Shown: one piece after another, positions 12,601 through 21,794 of the stretch
Layout of the letters: the number at the start of each line of letters is the position of its first letter
Numbering within the stretch: the stretch's first letter is position 1
Source: Paralichthys olivaceus
Taxonomy: Eukaryota; Chordata; Actinopteri; Pleuronectiformes; Paralichthyidae
Assembly (NCBI RefSeq): GCF_024713975.1
Contig: NC_091107.1
Coordinates: 16,605,501-16,669,500 of the forward strand
Direction: 5' to 3'
Length of the DNA: 64,000 nt
Made by a program: the position numbers and the translations under genes
Notes under the pieces: model-generated
The model's database searches: none
What the model was told of the DNA's origin: nothing
What the model saw: the letters and a program-made list of their open reading frames with translations, nothing else

Positions 12601-15600
12601 CATTAATAATGATCATAACTTTATTGAAATAGGTTACAAAGTGCTACACACAAATGTCCATGGCAAAATCAAGAATCGATTGTAATTAAAGATATACTGT
12701 TCAGTCCAATTTAAAGGTACAGTGTGTAGACTTTTGTGATATCTTGTGTTGAAATTACATGTTGCAGCTGAACACCCCTCACCTCACCCTCTCCTTCCAA
12801 ACATGAAAAAGAACCTGTGGTAGCTTCAGTTGTCATAAAAACTCAAAAGGTGTTTAGTTTGTCCAGTCTGGAATAATGTAAAAAACATGGTGGCCTCCGT
12901 AGAGAGGACCCCCTCGATGTAAATATAAAGTATTTAAATATAAAAGGCCTTTTCTGGGTTAAAGAAAACTACAATTTATACAATTTAGATGAAACGAACG
13001 AGTGAAAACAACATGGGGATTATTCTACATTAAATTTCTGCCAAACGTTCCCTTTCACCTAAATCTTACACTCTGGACCTTTAAGAGGCCAGTACTTCAA
13101 GGTGAGGTAGCAAATACATCTTTGACCACATGACGCATGATGCAAATATTCAGAATAAGGTCAAGACATTATTTTGATTAGGGTGTTTACATAAGTTGCT
13201 AATAGAATATTCTATTCATATACCTTTACGTGTTACAGAGCATTGTGCGATTATGACTCCCACCATTACATCCACTATGTCATTATGTCCGTCAATATTC
13301 CTCCAGTTTTACACCACCAACATGATATAGTTTAACATATGATGCGACCCCATTTTATTTTTAAATCTATGTAACACCCAAGATATTTGTCATCCAGCAG
13401 TTGGTAGCTGCTGTATGTAAAAACTCCAATAGGACGTTCTAATACAAGTGAGACCTATTTGTCTTAGTCAGGTTAATATCATAACATTGCCGTCCATGTG
13501 AACGCAGCCTTTTTTTAAACGCTGGATTTTGTACCAGCAAAGTTGTGTTGATGCAAGTTGGCGTCTACTACCACCCATTTTGTTGACGTGCCTTATGTCT
13601 GTACTGTTCTGAAAACCAAGATGTCGCTAACAGTCGAAAACACCTTGGCTCTGGCGTTGCTTGGGGCGGACCTTCACGGCGCACACCAGATGAGCTCGCT
13701 GAATCCAATCTGTTCCAGGAGCAGTTGGGCCCGCGGCGCTGGTGTTTAGTCATCGACAGTGTAACAGAGCTGTCGGAAATCTGCACCTGACACACTCCTA
13801 TCATTATCTCCTTCATATCATGGCATGACACTTCCCTTCTGGCTCGTGTTTGTGCGCAGCTGTTGCTTCATTTACATCAGGACTCCTGCCTTTAATACTG
13901 TTAATGGTGGTAAAGAATCTGTAATCAGAATTAACTGTTGTGATCCAAAGTGTGTTGCCTACAGGGTTCGCGTTAAACCCTGAATTCAAATATACAATAA
14001 TGTGTTTGTTTTTCACTAGATCTCACATAGTTTTCTCCAGACATATTGCCATCTATTTCTGTCATATGTTGCCTCCTCTCGTTTTTCTTCACACTCTGCC
14101 ACCTCCATCCTCCATATCTCACTCCTCCTCTGATCAACACCTCTGCCTCTTTCTTTTTCTCACCTCTGTTTGATTTCATCTGTTTCTGATCACACTGCTT
14201 TCCGGGCACAAAGAATTCACTGCATCTTTGTGTGTTTTTCTGTCATGTGATGAGGTTTTGATTCCCAGGGCGAAAAATAAATGTGGAAATTGTGTTTGAC
14301 ACCTTTTTTTTCCCTCCTCATCAAGTTCCCCCAGTTTATTTAACACTGCTCGCATTTATCATGTCTATCCATCTCCATGACAACAACTGTCAAGGAGATT
14401 GCAACAGGAGCTCAGATGAAGATGAAGGAGGGATGATTGAGATTTTCAGATTTACTAATATTTTGATTTAAATGGATACTATAGTGTCTGTGTTTGTATT
14501 AACATACATTTGGAAGATATTAAATTATGTCAATATATCTAAATAAGCGTTAAGCTGTAGCTTCAGAGACAACAAACGTTGTAATGTAATAAACAATAAA
14601 CAGCAATTATTCTAACTGTAAAATGAAACAATTGCACTTTGCAATTGCTTTTTACTGTAAAGAAATTATTGTTGACTTAGTTTTGCTAGTGCACGGTCTG
14701 TTCTAAACGTGCTTGTTTGGCATGGGCTGTTTGCTTTTTCCTGTGATAATACTCTGGAGCTATACTTTATTTAGCTTTTATAAACAATCAATGATGCAAA
14801 GTGTAGTTAGAACATTTTGTGTTCATCCTACCTGATTTATCTGCAATTAAGATTTTGTAGTCTGTGTTTTTTACAAAATGAAACTGAATAATTTGCAGCT
14901 GGTGTTTATTAATTGTTGTCTATTTCAGAGGTCTGTTAAAAAACCGACACAAACATCAGACCTGAGTTCCCAAGTTTTCAAAATAATACCTCTGTAATTC
15001 AGCAGAGTAAAAAGCATTGATGCAACAAAACGGATGATGTACTTTTACTTTGAAGACAAATCAGCAATTGTGGTATGTCAGCGTCAATATGAAATGGTGA
15101 AATAAAAATAATGAAATCATCAAAATAATCTGGCGGGTCAGATTTTGGCCACAGGCCATCTGCTACTGCAGTTTATGGCTGAAGAGGATATATTCACCTA
15201 TCTTACAGACTGAAGGCACAATGCCCTGCCCCTTCTATGAAGCTCTAGTCACCTATTTAATCACATTTTATTCAAATTGAATGCATCACTAGCCCAAATT
15301 AAAAAATTGCACTTCCAATGACCATTACCATGCATGTTAAGTGTGAATTAACTTTCCACGAGATATACATTTCACATACAGACATTTGTGGAATATGTTG
15401 GCAGATAGTATCTGTCTACATTCTGATTTTCTATATATGTGGAACATATCCATAATTATTTTAATTGTGTCATATTATCTTTGAATGACAATAAAGCTAT
15501 AGAGTAGCTTCAGAGAGAAAAAAGCTCTTCTTCTGATACTTGAGACCAATTTGCATGGATTGAGTCTTGAACAGTAATTATTCCTATTGTACAAGGAAAC

Positions 15601-16286
15601 AAAGGAATCTAATTGCATCCCACTGTACAGAAATGATCATTGCATTCGTTTCAGGCTGCATTAGACTTCTGGGAACAGCCGAAGAGTGATGATGGAACCA
15701 AAGTTCAGATTAAGATCATCTCTGGCAGGAGATGCATGATTCAAGAGACAGTTTCAGTGTTGAGGATTAATCCTGACACCTGAATGAGTCATCACCGACA
15801 TCCCACTGGCAAGAGTATTACATTATATTTTATCTGCAGCTTTTTTTTCCTTTTTAAGGTTGACTGAGCCTGGAGTCATGCGGACACAGCTGGCCTTGCA
15901 TACATGTGAACATCTGTCAAGTCATCGATGCATCGCTGGTCAGCTGCGACAGTGGAATTAATGGGGTTTTGATTTAGTATTAGAATTCTTCCAAGGATAA
16001 ATCTTGGTATATCATTTATTCTCCAAGTAAATAAAATATATTGCTGATATATCCCAGGCCCCAGTTTGGATTTATAAGTGATCATGCAAGTTACAGTGGT
16101 GACCATGTGTAAATCCTCAGCTCTGCCTCACCAATATAAGAGTTGACACTTCAGATTTCATTTCTTCATCATCTGCGGCCTTTGTGAGCACAACTAAGTG
16201 TTTTCCAGCGAGCGTTATGTGGCTGTTTCCTCTCAGTCATTTGCTCTTGTTTGTGAACTCAGTTGTGCATGTGTGCATGTGTGTGC

Positions 16287-16342
<56 letters not shown>

Positions 16343-17052
16343 ACTGTTTGCACACAGCCGGAAGTCAGTGATTTTAGTGCAGCCCTGTGGCTGGAGACAG
16401 TCACAGGGACGGAACCTTGCCCACAGCACAACCATGACTCTTCACCTCATTAACCATCATCTCTCTCCACAGCTGCCGACACTCAGCACTGTGTTGCCAT
16501 TAATAAAGTCCCTCAACTCCTACGGGGGGAATCTATTTGTCGGGCAGACGTACTTCCTCTCAATTCCAATTCCACTTTAGTCTCCCTATCTACCATTTTT
16601 TGATTTTGTTATTCCTTTGCCGCTTCACTCGCTGCCTCCCTGAGCACGCGTTTCTGCTGCCTAATCAGTTTCTTGATACATGTTTCCTGCCAAGTTAACA
16701 TTTTCAAGCTTTGCTGAGTTTTCTCTTTCCTGTGTATTACAATTTTCATATTCCTAATGATTAGGAAGAGCAAATGTTCAACAGATATTATAGATGTCAT
16801 GACATGTTTGTGAGTTATAAATATCTCCTTCTATTTTTTTTTCACCCTCTCTCTTCTCTCTAGACAACATCGATGATGAGCTGGAGATGACGATGGTGTG
16901 TCACAGACCAGAGGGTCTCGAGCAACTGGAGGCCCAGACCAACTTCTCCAAACAGGAGCTGCAGATCCTCTATCGTGGATTCAAGAATGTAATCACACTC
17001 TCGGATTTGATTATGAGATAACGTTGGTACAGAGTAAATAGTGGAGAATTGT

Positions 17053-17086
<34 letters not shown>

Positions 17087-19551
17087 CATGTATAATATGT
17101 CGTAAACATGGACAAATAAAAAATTGGACTTTGATTAAAAGTTGAGGGATCCTCAAAATCATAGAGATTCATCCTCTCAGCCCCGAGAATATCGGTATCA
17201 AAGTTAATGGCAAAACAGGCAATGGTTGTTGAGACCTTTCACAAAAAAAAAAATAAACCTAGTGGTGGTGTTGAATGAAAAGTCTGATGATAACAAAGGT
17301 CACTGAGATTCGTCCTCTAGCAACCATGAATGTTTTACATCATTTTAATCCATCTAAAACTAGTAGAGATATTTCAATCTCAACCAAGACAAACTATTTA
17401 CAAAGTGTTATTCCTCTAAAGTGACTGAAAATTCAGCAACACCATCTCTTACCTTAAATTATCACTCTACTCTACTCTACAATCTCTCTCCAAAAAATGT
17501 GCATGTGCATGTCTTTGAGCCCTCTCTGTGTCTGTGTGTGTGTGTGTGGGGGGGGGGACGCCGGCAAACCACTAGATGTTCGATGCTTGAATATATAAAC
17601 GTTCTCTGTGTGTCTAATGTCAGCTCAGTTTCTAAGCAACAATAATAAACTAAATAATTGTGGAACACAAACAAACAGAAAAAGTATAAAAATTACTGAA
17701 TAGTCTTTTGATCTCCTCCACAGGAATGTCCGAGCGGAGTGGTGAATGAGGAGACATTTAAACACATCTATGCACAGTTCTTCCCTCATGGAGGTAAAGT
17801 GTGATGTTCTTGGTCTTTCTTTTCTCTGTGAAGCTTCTTGAAAACAGAAAACCTCACACGTCTATGTTTTTTGTGGCTTTCAGACGCGAGCATGTACGCA
17901 CACTATCTTTTCAATGCATTCGACACTACAAACAATGGCTCCATTAAATTTAAGGTAAGGAGAAGTCGTCACTGTACATCCCCGTTCTGTGATGTTTTGA
18001 GAAGCCGGTTCTATTCTGTTCCTCTGTCCTTTTCTGCCACTGCCAGGACTTTGTGATGGGCTTGTCTATACTGCTGCGGGGGACTCTGAGGGAAAAGCTG
18101 GAGTGGACGTTTCACCTGTATGACATTAACAGAGATGGATACATAAACAGAGAGGTGGGACCGAGTTGTCACAGCTTTTACATTGTTTTGTCTCTGTGTC
18201 CTCCAATTATAAGAACCATTCTTCTTTTCTTTCAGGAGATGACTGAGATTGTGCGGGCCATTTATAACATGATGGGAAAGTACACCTACCCTGCACTCAA
18301 AGGAGATGTCCCACAGCAGCATGTGGACGCCTTCTTTCAGGTTCAAAGTTCATCTTTGAATTATCATATATTTGTGGAACAGTGACAGGTTATTTAAGCC
18401 TTTATTTAAACCTAGCTATGTCTCTCATCACACTCCAATACCTTCTGTTGTGAACCTGTCTGCCTTTTATTGAGACACTCTGCTCATGTTTTCAGATAAA
18501 GCAGATAAAGTTTTATGCCATAAATAGTCCGTAGTGTTTCGTCTGTGATTGCAAAATGACACACTGCAACAACCGCAGAATCATTACTAATTTAATTTAC
18601 ATCTGGAGCAGATTCACATTTTCTTCTGTCACTTTGTTTTTCCAGAAAATGGACAAAAACAAAGATGGAGTGGTGACTTTAGAGGAGTTTGTTGTAGCCT
18701 GTCAGGAGGTACGTATTGTCCTTCATCTGTGATTCTCTTCATTTCCTACATAACAAGGAAAAAGTGAGAATATTTAACCAACTTAAATATTGCTGTCAAC
18801 TTCACAGTGTCAATATTTAGTTGCACTGAGGACTGTTCCCACTAATAGTCATTTGTTATGTGACCAAATAATTACTAAACTCAAACATTCACTAACCAGC
18901 ATGAATGAATTACAGAGTATGTCCACATTTGCACACACACAAGACAAGAAATCTTAATTTAATTCACATTTACTTTATAAAAACATTATGAACATAATAA
19001 AAATGTTGTAATATATATAATTACACAATTAAAAAAACATTCAACACACACATTTAACATCTAGTATTCAGCCCTTACTTTTATTACATTATCTGCCTTC
19101 ATTCTTATAATGTCTTTATAACTATATTTAATGTTATTATACTATTGTCTATTTCTCTTGTAAATATTATTTTTTATCACTCTATATACCTTACTGTGTA
19201 CACTATGTGTGTACACCATGTTCAATATGTATAACGGTGTGACAACAAATCCTGTTGCATCTTGAATATATCATGTTCATATTTGCAAGTTTAAATGAAA
19301 GTTAAATGAGGTTATACATTAATGAAAATGTTAAACATTAAAACATCCACACCTCCTCCAGACACAGTCCTGTTCAATGGAGAGAGAAATGAACCATTTT
19401 GTTGAATATATTGAAATCTGCTGTCTTCCTACAGTATTGCAGTGTTAAAAGTGCAGTGTGAGTTAATCACTCTGTCCTGATTACTCGTCTTCACTCTCTG
19501 CAGGATGAGACCATGATGAGATCCATGCAGCTGTTTGAGAACGTGATGTAA
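531..19551 (+). CDS. kcnip1: Kv channel-interacting protein 1 (KChIP1), complete gene with two alternative first exons
   Basis: Neuronal calcium sensor of the recoverin superfamily. Known family role: cytoplasmic beta subunit of Kv4 A-type potassium channels, setting surface expression and gating in a Ca2+-dependent way. Seven shared exons (16864-16988, 17724-17793, 17884-17954, 18047-18154, 18236-18340, 18646-18708, 19504-19551; 125, 70, 71, 108, 105, 63, 48 nt) match the KCNIP exon pattern and keep frame. With the 10938-10995 first exon the protein is 215 aa; with the 531-618 first exon it is 225 aa. In the 215-aa form, EF1 (from about residue 62, with Cys-Pro) is degenerate; EF2 loop 98-109 ends in Asp rather than Glu; EF3 (134-145, [12 protein letters not shown]) and EF4 (182-193, [12 protein letters not shown]) are canonical. 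The C-terminus MQLFENVM is typical of KChIPs. The N-terminus MGAV and the [20 protein letters not shown] block favour KCNIP1 over KCNIP2-4. Whether this is an a or b fish paralogue cannot be told. Confidence 0.95.
1536..1552. promoter_or_regulatory. CTCF-like motif carried by a transposon
   Basis: CTGCCCCCTGGTGGCAG; the reverse complement contains CCACCAGGGGGCAG, a near-perfect CTCF core. The related copy near 52293 has a decayed version (CCCTTGGTGGC). Confidence 0.4.
1671..1920 (-). mobile_element. MITE family copy (same family as 12711-13084), nested
   Basis: Reverse orientation: ttaggtgaaagggatctatt at the start and ctacacactgaacctttaa at the end, with an AT-rich expansion in the middle. 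Confidence 0.7.
2491..2514. repeat. (CA)n microsatellite
   Basis: Twelve CA units. Confidence 0.95.
3203..3577 (+). mobile_element. MITE family copy
   Basis: Near full length (about 375 bp), forward orientation: tacagtgtgtagaattttgt near the start, cttacacactggacctttaa at the end. It shares long stretches with 12711-13084, for example gtttagtttgtccagtctgg. Confidence 0.85.
4770..4905 (-). repeat. Dispersed fish repeat fragment
   Basis: Contains gcagtttttgcataatcttg followed by ccgacaaacaaat, a common teleost repeat end. The 23255-23365 fragment carries a related tail (gctgtttttgtgttatcttg). Confidence 0.45.
6530..6795 (+). repeat. SINE-like repeat
   Basis: Begins with a tRNA B-box-like gtcggtagtttgatccc and ends cagtggtcaataagactgga, then aaagtgctatataaatac and an atttatc run. 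It shares both parts with 42430-42640 (ggtttgatccctgg; gagtggttaataagacttga). Confidence 0.6.
7607..8075. mobile_element. Transposon-like repeat copy
   Basis: Starts near aagtactcaaacattttg and ends with cagtacagcaacaaagtta and cccgtcactg. The ends resemble those of 39050-39715 (acagtaacaaagtaaa), a common fish hAT-like non-autonomous element. Confidence 0.5.
8850..9270. repeat. Dispersed repeat with embedded CA microsatellite
   Basis: CA run (8857-8896), then ttgcgcagctgtccttgata, ttgacttccatccattgtgg and several ctaaccctgacc words. I recognise it as a widespread teleost repeat; no coding capacity. Confidence 0.6.
10190..10540. repeat. TTAGGG-like tract and a 44-bp direct repeat
   Basis: 10218-10280 contains several gggttaggg / gggctaggg words. 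A 44-bp segment at 10299-10342 recurs at 10455-10498 (shared core aataactttttttctgaa, then catagag.cttgg), about 156 bp apart. Confidence 0.6.
10600..10937 (+). promoter_or_regulatory. kcnip1: Proximal kcnip1 promoter / 5' leader with upstream ORF
   Basis: Purine-rich (GAGA) DNA leading to the 10938 ATG. It contains a 97-codon upstream ORF from the ATG at 10640 (C at -3, weak context) to the TGA at 10931-10933, four bases before the main ATG; a second short uORF at 10837; and a perfect 6-bp hairpin AGGGGC-AAA-GCCCCT at 10799-10813. The transcription start is not known, so whether the uORFs are transcribed is inference. Confidence 0.45.
10938..10995 (+). CDS. kcnip1: kcnip1 alternative first coding exon (myristoylation type)
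   Basis: The ATG at 10938 has a strong Kozak context (A at -3, G at +4). It encodes [19 protein letters not shown] plus one G, then the donor gtacgt. Met-Gly at the start is the N-myristoylation signal known for KChIP1. Phase 1 joins cleanly to 16864. The optional 33-nt mammalian exon carrying a Trp-Trp-Tyr-Tyr motif was not found in the following intron. Confidence 0.92.
11060..11100. repeat. GA/GAAA-rich simple repeat
   Basis: agagaaagagagag followed by aaag units shortly after the proximal kcnip1 exon donor. Confidence 0.85.
11501..11541. repeat. (TG)n microsatellite
   Basis: TG run with a few interruptions. Confidence 0.95.
12711..13084 (+). mobile_element. TTAA-bounded MITE, best full-length copy of its family
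   Basis: 374 bp. Both ends are TTAA, then inverted repeats: AGGTACAGTGTGTAGA at the left and AGGTCCAGAGTGTAAGA reading in from the right. The interior has no coding potential. Relatives lie at 1671-1920, 3203-3577, 27424-27510 and 45808-46159. The TTAA boundary suggests mobilisation by a piggyBac-type transposase (inference). Confidence 0.85.
14525..14680. repeat. Diverged non-coding duplication, copy 1
   Basis: Shares ordered blocks with 15460-15650: aattatgtca / aattgtgtca, then tagcttcagaga, acag(c/t)aattattc and, near the end, actgta(a/c)agaaat. It also contains a perfect hairpin CAATTGCA-CTT-TGCAATTG at 14629-14647. Confidence 0.55.
15460..15650. repeat. Diverged non-coding duplication, copy 2
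   Basis: Same order of blocks as 14525-14680, with an insertion of about 35 bp between tagcttcagaga and acagtaattattcc. It lacks the perfect central hairpin. Confidence 0.55.
16278..16340. repeat. (GT)n microsatellite
   Basis: About 63 bp of GT with one CG near the start. It makes a poly Cys-Val / His-Thr false frame. Confidence 0.95.
16864..16988 (+). CDS. kcnip1: kcnip1 shared coding exon 2
   Basis: 125 nt after ctctag, ending before gtaatc. It encodes residues 20-61 (of 215), the conserved KChIP segment from [17 protein letters not shown] to ILYRGFKN, including the helix before EF1. Confidence 0.95.
17053..17082. repeat. (TA)n microsatellite in a kcnip1 intron
   Basis: About 15 TA units between coding exons 2 and 3. 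Confidence 0.9.
17724..17793 (+). CDS. kcnip1: kcnip1 coding exon 3
   Basis: 70 nt after cacag, ending before gtaaag. It encodes the degenerate EF1 ([20 protein letters not shown]); the Cys-Pro in the loop abolishes calcium binding across this family. Confidence 0.95.
17884..17954 (+). CDS. kcnip1: kcnip1 coding exon 4
   Basis: 71 nt after tttcag, ending before gtaagg. It encodes the EF2 region ([19 protein letters not shown]). The loop has Asp at the last position once joined to exon 5. Confidence 0.95.
18047..18154 (+). CDS. kcnip1: kcnip1 coding exon 5
   Basis: 108 nt after tgccag, ending before gtggga. It encodes residues 109-144: the linker helix ([20 protein letters not shown]) and nearly the whole canonical EF3 loop. 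Confidence 0.95.
18236..18340 (+). CDS. kcnip1: kcnip1 coding exon 6
   Basis: 105 nt after tttcag, ending before gttcaa. It encodes residues 145-179 ([20 protein letters not shown] through VDAFFQ), the EF3-EF4 connecting helices. Confidence 0.95.
18646..18708 (+). CDS. kcnip1: kcnip1 coding exon 7
   Basis: 63 nt after tccag, ending before gtacgt. It encodes EF4, [20 protein letters not shown], with full Ca2+ ligands. Confidence 0.95.
18709..19503 (+). other. kcnip1 last intron
   Basis: AT-rich, 795 nt. The part at about 19060-19275, ending in atcttgaata, resembles a LINE 3' tail but is too short and diverged to call. Confidence 0.4.
19504..19551 (+). CDS. kcnip1: kcnip1 last coding exon
   Basis: 48 nt after ctgcag. 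It encodes [15 protein letters not shown] and stop TAA, the C-terminal helix of the family. Confidence 0.94.
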   Translation, partial: DETMMRSMQLFENVM

Positions 19552-20345
19552 GCAGAGACGATGGGAGACGTGGCCAACGAGAGGGCTTGGTGTGAGTGCG
19601 TGTGTGTGGATGCATATGTGCAATACATCCAGTCTCTCCTCCTCCCCCCCCATCTCATCCAGCTGTGGTCTGGATACATACAGCCAGAGGAAAACCCTGC
19701 ACAGACGTAAATGAAGGGCCTGGACTGGAATGCTTTTAAAAAAAAACAGGCCTTCCTGGAGATTCATCACACAACAATACAAAGTGGCTGAGAGCCTCGG
19801 ACATAAACACATCACTCTTCTCGATCCTGTCTTGAAGACTGAAGATGCTCCTGCATTACAAGGCTGCTCCCAACCAGCAAAAAGCTATTTGTTCAACCAG
19901 CAGAACTATTTATTTTCCCCTATAAGCTGTTTCCTTCATCTTAGCCAAAAAAACAAGTGCATGCTTTTGCAAGAGCTTTTGGTTTCTCTTCAGATCTTTC
20001 GCCATGAGGACTTCTCCTACATTCTAACAGTTGAGTTATATGGCATATTTCAGATGTCATGTATTGGTTGCACCGCTGCAGTGACCTCCCTGTACTGTTT
20101 GTTTTGGCCTGGCTGTTGCTTGCCTGCTGAGTCAAATCAATGCTTGTTGTTACGTGTCTGTCTAAAGCTTTCAGTAGAAAATCATACAATTTTAAGCAGC
20201 GCATTTCGTGGGGTCTTTTAAGATGTGTGAGTGTGTCTATCCGTCTATGTTTGAACTAATGTTTTAGTGAAGGAGAAGTAAAGAAGAAGTGGATCCATTC
20301 TTTTTTATTTTCACCTACTGTTTTGCTTCTTGTGATTAAATCGAT
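19552..20345 (+). other. kcnip1: kcnip1 3' untranslated region (probable)
   Basis: From the TAA at 19551 to about 20345. Open frames in this stretch have no family resemblance and are treated as chance. The end is set by ATTAAA at 20335 followed by an A run. Confidence 0.5.
20335..20340 (+). terminator. kcnip1: Candidate poly(A) signal of kcnip1 (ATTAAA)
   Basis: ATTAAA followed about 15 bases later by an A run. A second candidate, AATAAA, lies at 20490-20495. Confidence 0.4.
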
Positions 20346-21240
20346 GTGTTGTCAAAAAAAAAGGATTGTGGAAAATGTTCATACGTTTGAAGACGGTGTG
20401 CAAATTCATGAAGTTGAATAATAATGAAGAATCTTAAATCATAAAACCAATGTCTTAGTTTTGGACTTGGAGACGGCAACAGGGATGTGAATAAAATATT
20501 TGTATGTCATATCGGTCTCTCGATGGAGGCTGTTGGATTGGGTCCTGCTTTGAGAAAGTCCTGAGAAAGTTGCAGGGAAACACGACTGAATGTGATATTT
20601 GGATGACGCTGAGGACGGCTCCCTCTGTACATGTGAACATGTGCTGCTGCTTCCTCCCTCCGAACCAAATCTGTGATGTCACGCTGATATACACAGGCGC
20701 CTGCAGACTCTTGCAGCTCCCTGCAGATGGTTTTCCGTGAGTCACAGTGCGTTTGAAAGCACCACTGTTACAGAAAACTTACAAGGCTATCGTAGTTTAA
20801 GCTTTGAAATATTAATCGCTGTTCTTTTCGTCATCAGTGGAGCAGCTCTTTGCTTAAGATACGTCTGCAAGACATCACAGCCTCTCCCCAGATCTCTGAT
20901 ATTTGGTTTGGAGTTGTTATATCTCACAAGCTAAATGATACTAAGCCATACAAGAATAAATATGTAAATTCTCAAACTGAGTTCTTTCCTTTGTGCAAAT
21001 GTGTATGGTTGAGTGTCCATTGGTCTATGACCGTGTACATTTAATCTGCATGCTCTTAAGAAACCAGCATTTCTGACTTTCCAACATATAAAGTGATGCT
21101 AATCTTCATGGGAAAACACAAATAAAAAGTGGACAAACATTAATGCTGACACTTCTGTAGAGGAACAGTAGTTATAGTCTGAATGGTTTGATGTAAATAA
21201 AAAATTAAGTGAATTATTGTAGTCGCCAGATCAAGACTTA
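20346..21240. other. kcnip1-npm1 intergenic spacer
   Basis: No convincing gene. An open frame at 20504-20740 is Cys-rich but open on both strands and resembles no family I know. An AP-1-like TGAGTCA occurs at about 20737. Confidence 0.4.
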
Positions 21241-21261
21241 TAGGTCTGATGGCGGGAGGTA

Positions 21262-21510
21262 GGAATGGATGGATGGATGGTTGGATGAATGGATGGATGA
21301 ATGGATGATAGACGGATGGATGGATGGTTGGATGGATGGATGGAGGTAGGAATGGATGGATGGATGGATGGATGGATAGATGAATGGATGAATGGATGAA
21401 TGGACGGATAGATGGATAGATTGATAGACGAATGGATGAATGGATGGATGGACAGATAGATTGATAGACGGATGAATGGATGGATGAATGGATGGATAGA
21501 TGGATGGATA
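21262..21510. repeat. GGAT tetranucleotide array upstream of npm1
   Basis: About 250 bp of (GGAT)n with GGAC, GGTT, GAAT and GATA variants. A longer unit beginning ggaggtaggaatggatgg occurs at about 21254 and again at about 21340, suggesting higher-order duplication. The His/Pro/Ser/Ile open frames on the minus strand are translations of the array, not genes. Confidence 0.95.
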
Positions 21511-21539
21511 TGATAATAAAAAGCTATCAGATACTGCAG

Positions 21540-21745
21540 TACATGAGTGCACCTTTGGACTGTGCAGTGTTTTTCCCACACCGCCGCACCGCAGGGTGTC
21601 GCTGTGAGTCTCCGGCCTCTGCACTCCGGAGAAGAGAGGAGGCGGGACACGTGTGTCGGTGGTAAGCTGGTAACTAGTGGTAGTAGTCGGTTAGTCCTCC
21701 ACCTCCGAAGAGCAGCACCGGACCGACCCCACAGCCACATCCACA
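21540..21745 (+). promoter_or_regulatory. npm1: npm1 promoter and 5' UTR, CpG-rich
   Basis: CpG density rises sharply from about 21560 and stays high through intron 1 to about 22200, unlike the AT-rich surroundings. No TATA box is evident. A 6-bp inverted repeat CTCCGG/CCGGAG lies at about 21609-21630. This suits a housekeeping CpG-island promoter. Confidence 0.6.
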
Positions 21746-21794
21746 ATGAACGGGTTAGACGAGGAATCCATGGCGCCACAGACGTTTCTTTACG
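21746..21794 (+). CDS. npm1: npm1 coding exon 1
   Basis: The ATG at 21746 (A at -3) encodes [16 protein letters not shown] plus one base before gtgaga. A second in-frame ATG at 21770 has a poorer context (T at -3), so the first is chosen. Confidence 0.9.

Larger units (their letters stand above)
10996..16863 (+). other. kcnip1 intron before the shared exons
   Basis: About 5.9 kb. It contains GA and TG simple repeats, one TTAA-bounded MITE (12711-13084), a diverged non-coding duplication (14525-14680 and 15460-15650) and a long TG microsatellite (16278-16340). No coding exon was found. Confidence 0.6.

Noticed and set aside
16184..16580. Open frames with Cys-Val or His-Thr runs
   Set aside because: Translations of the GT microsatellite at 16278-16340.
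619..16863. kcnmb1 inside kcnip1, as in mammals
   Set aside because: I looked on both strands for the two-TM beta-subunit exons and saw no matching block.
10996..16863. The optional Trp-Trp-Tyr-Tyr exon of mammalian KCNIP1
   Set aside because: No 33-nt segment with suitable splice sites and that motif was seen in this intron.
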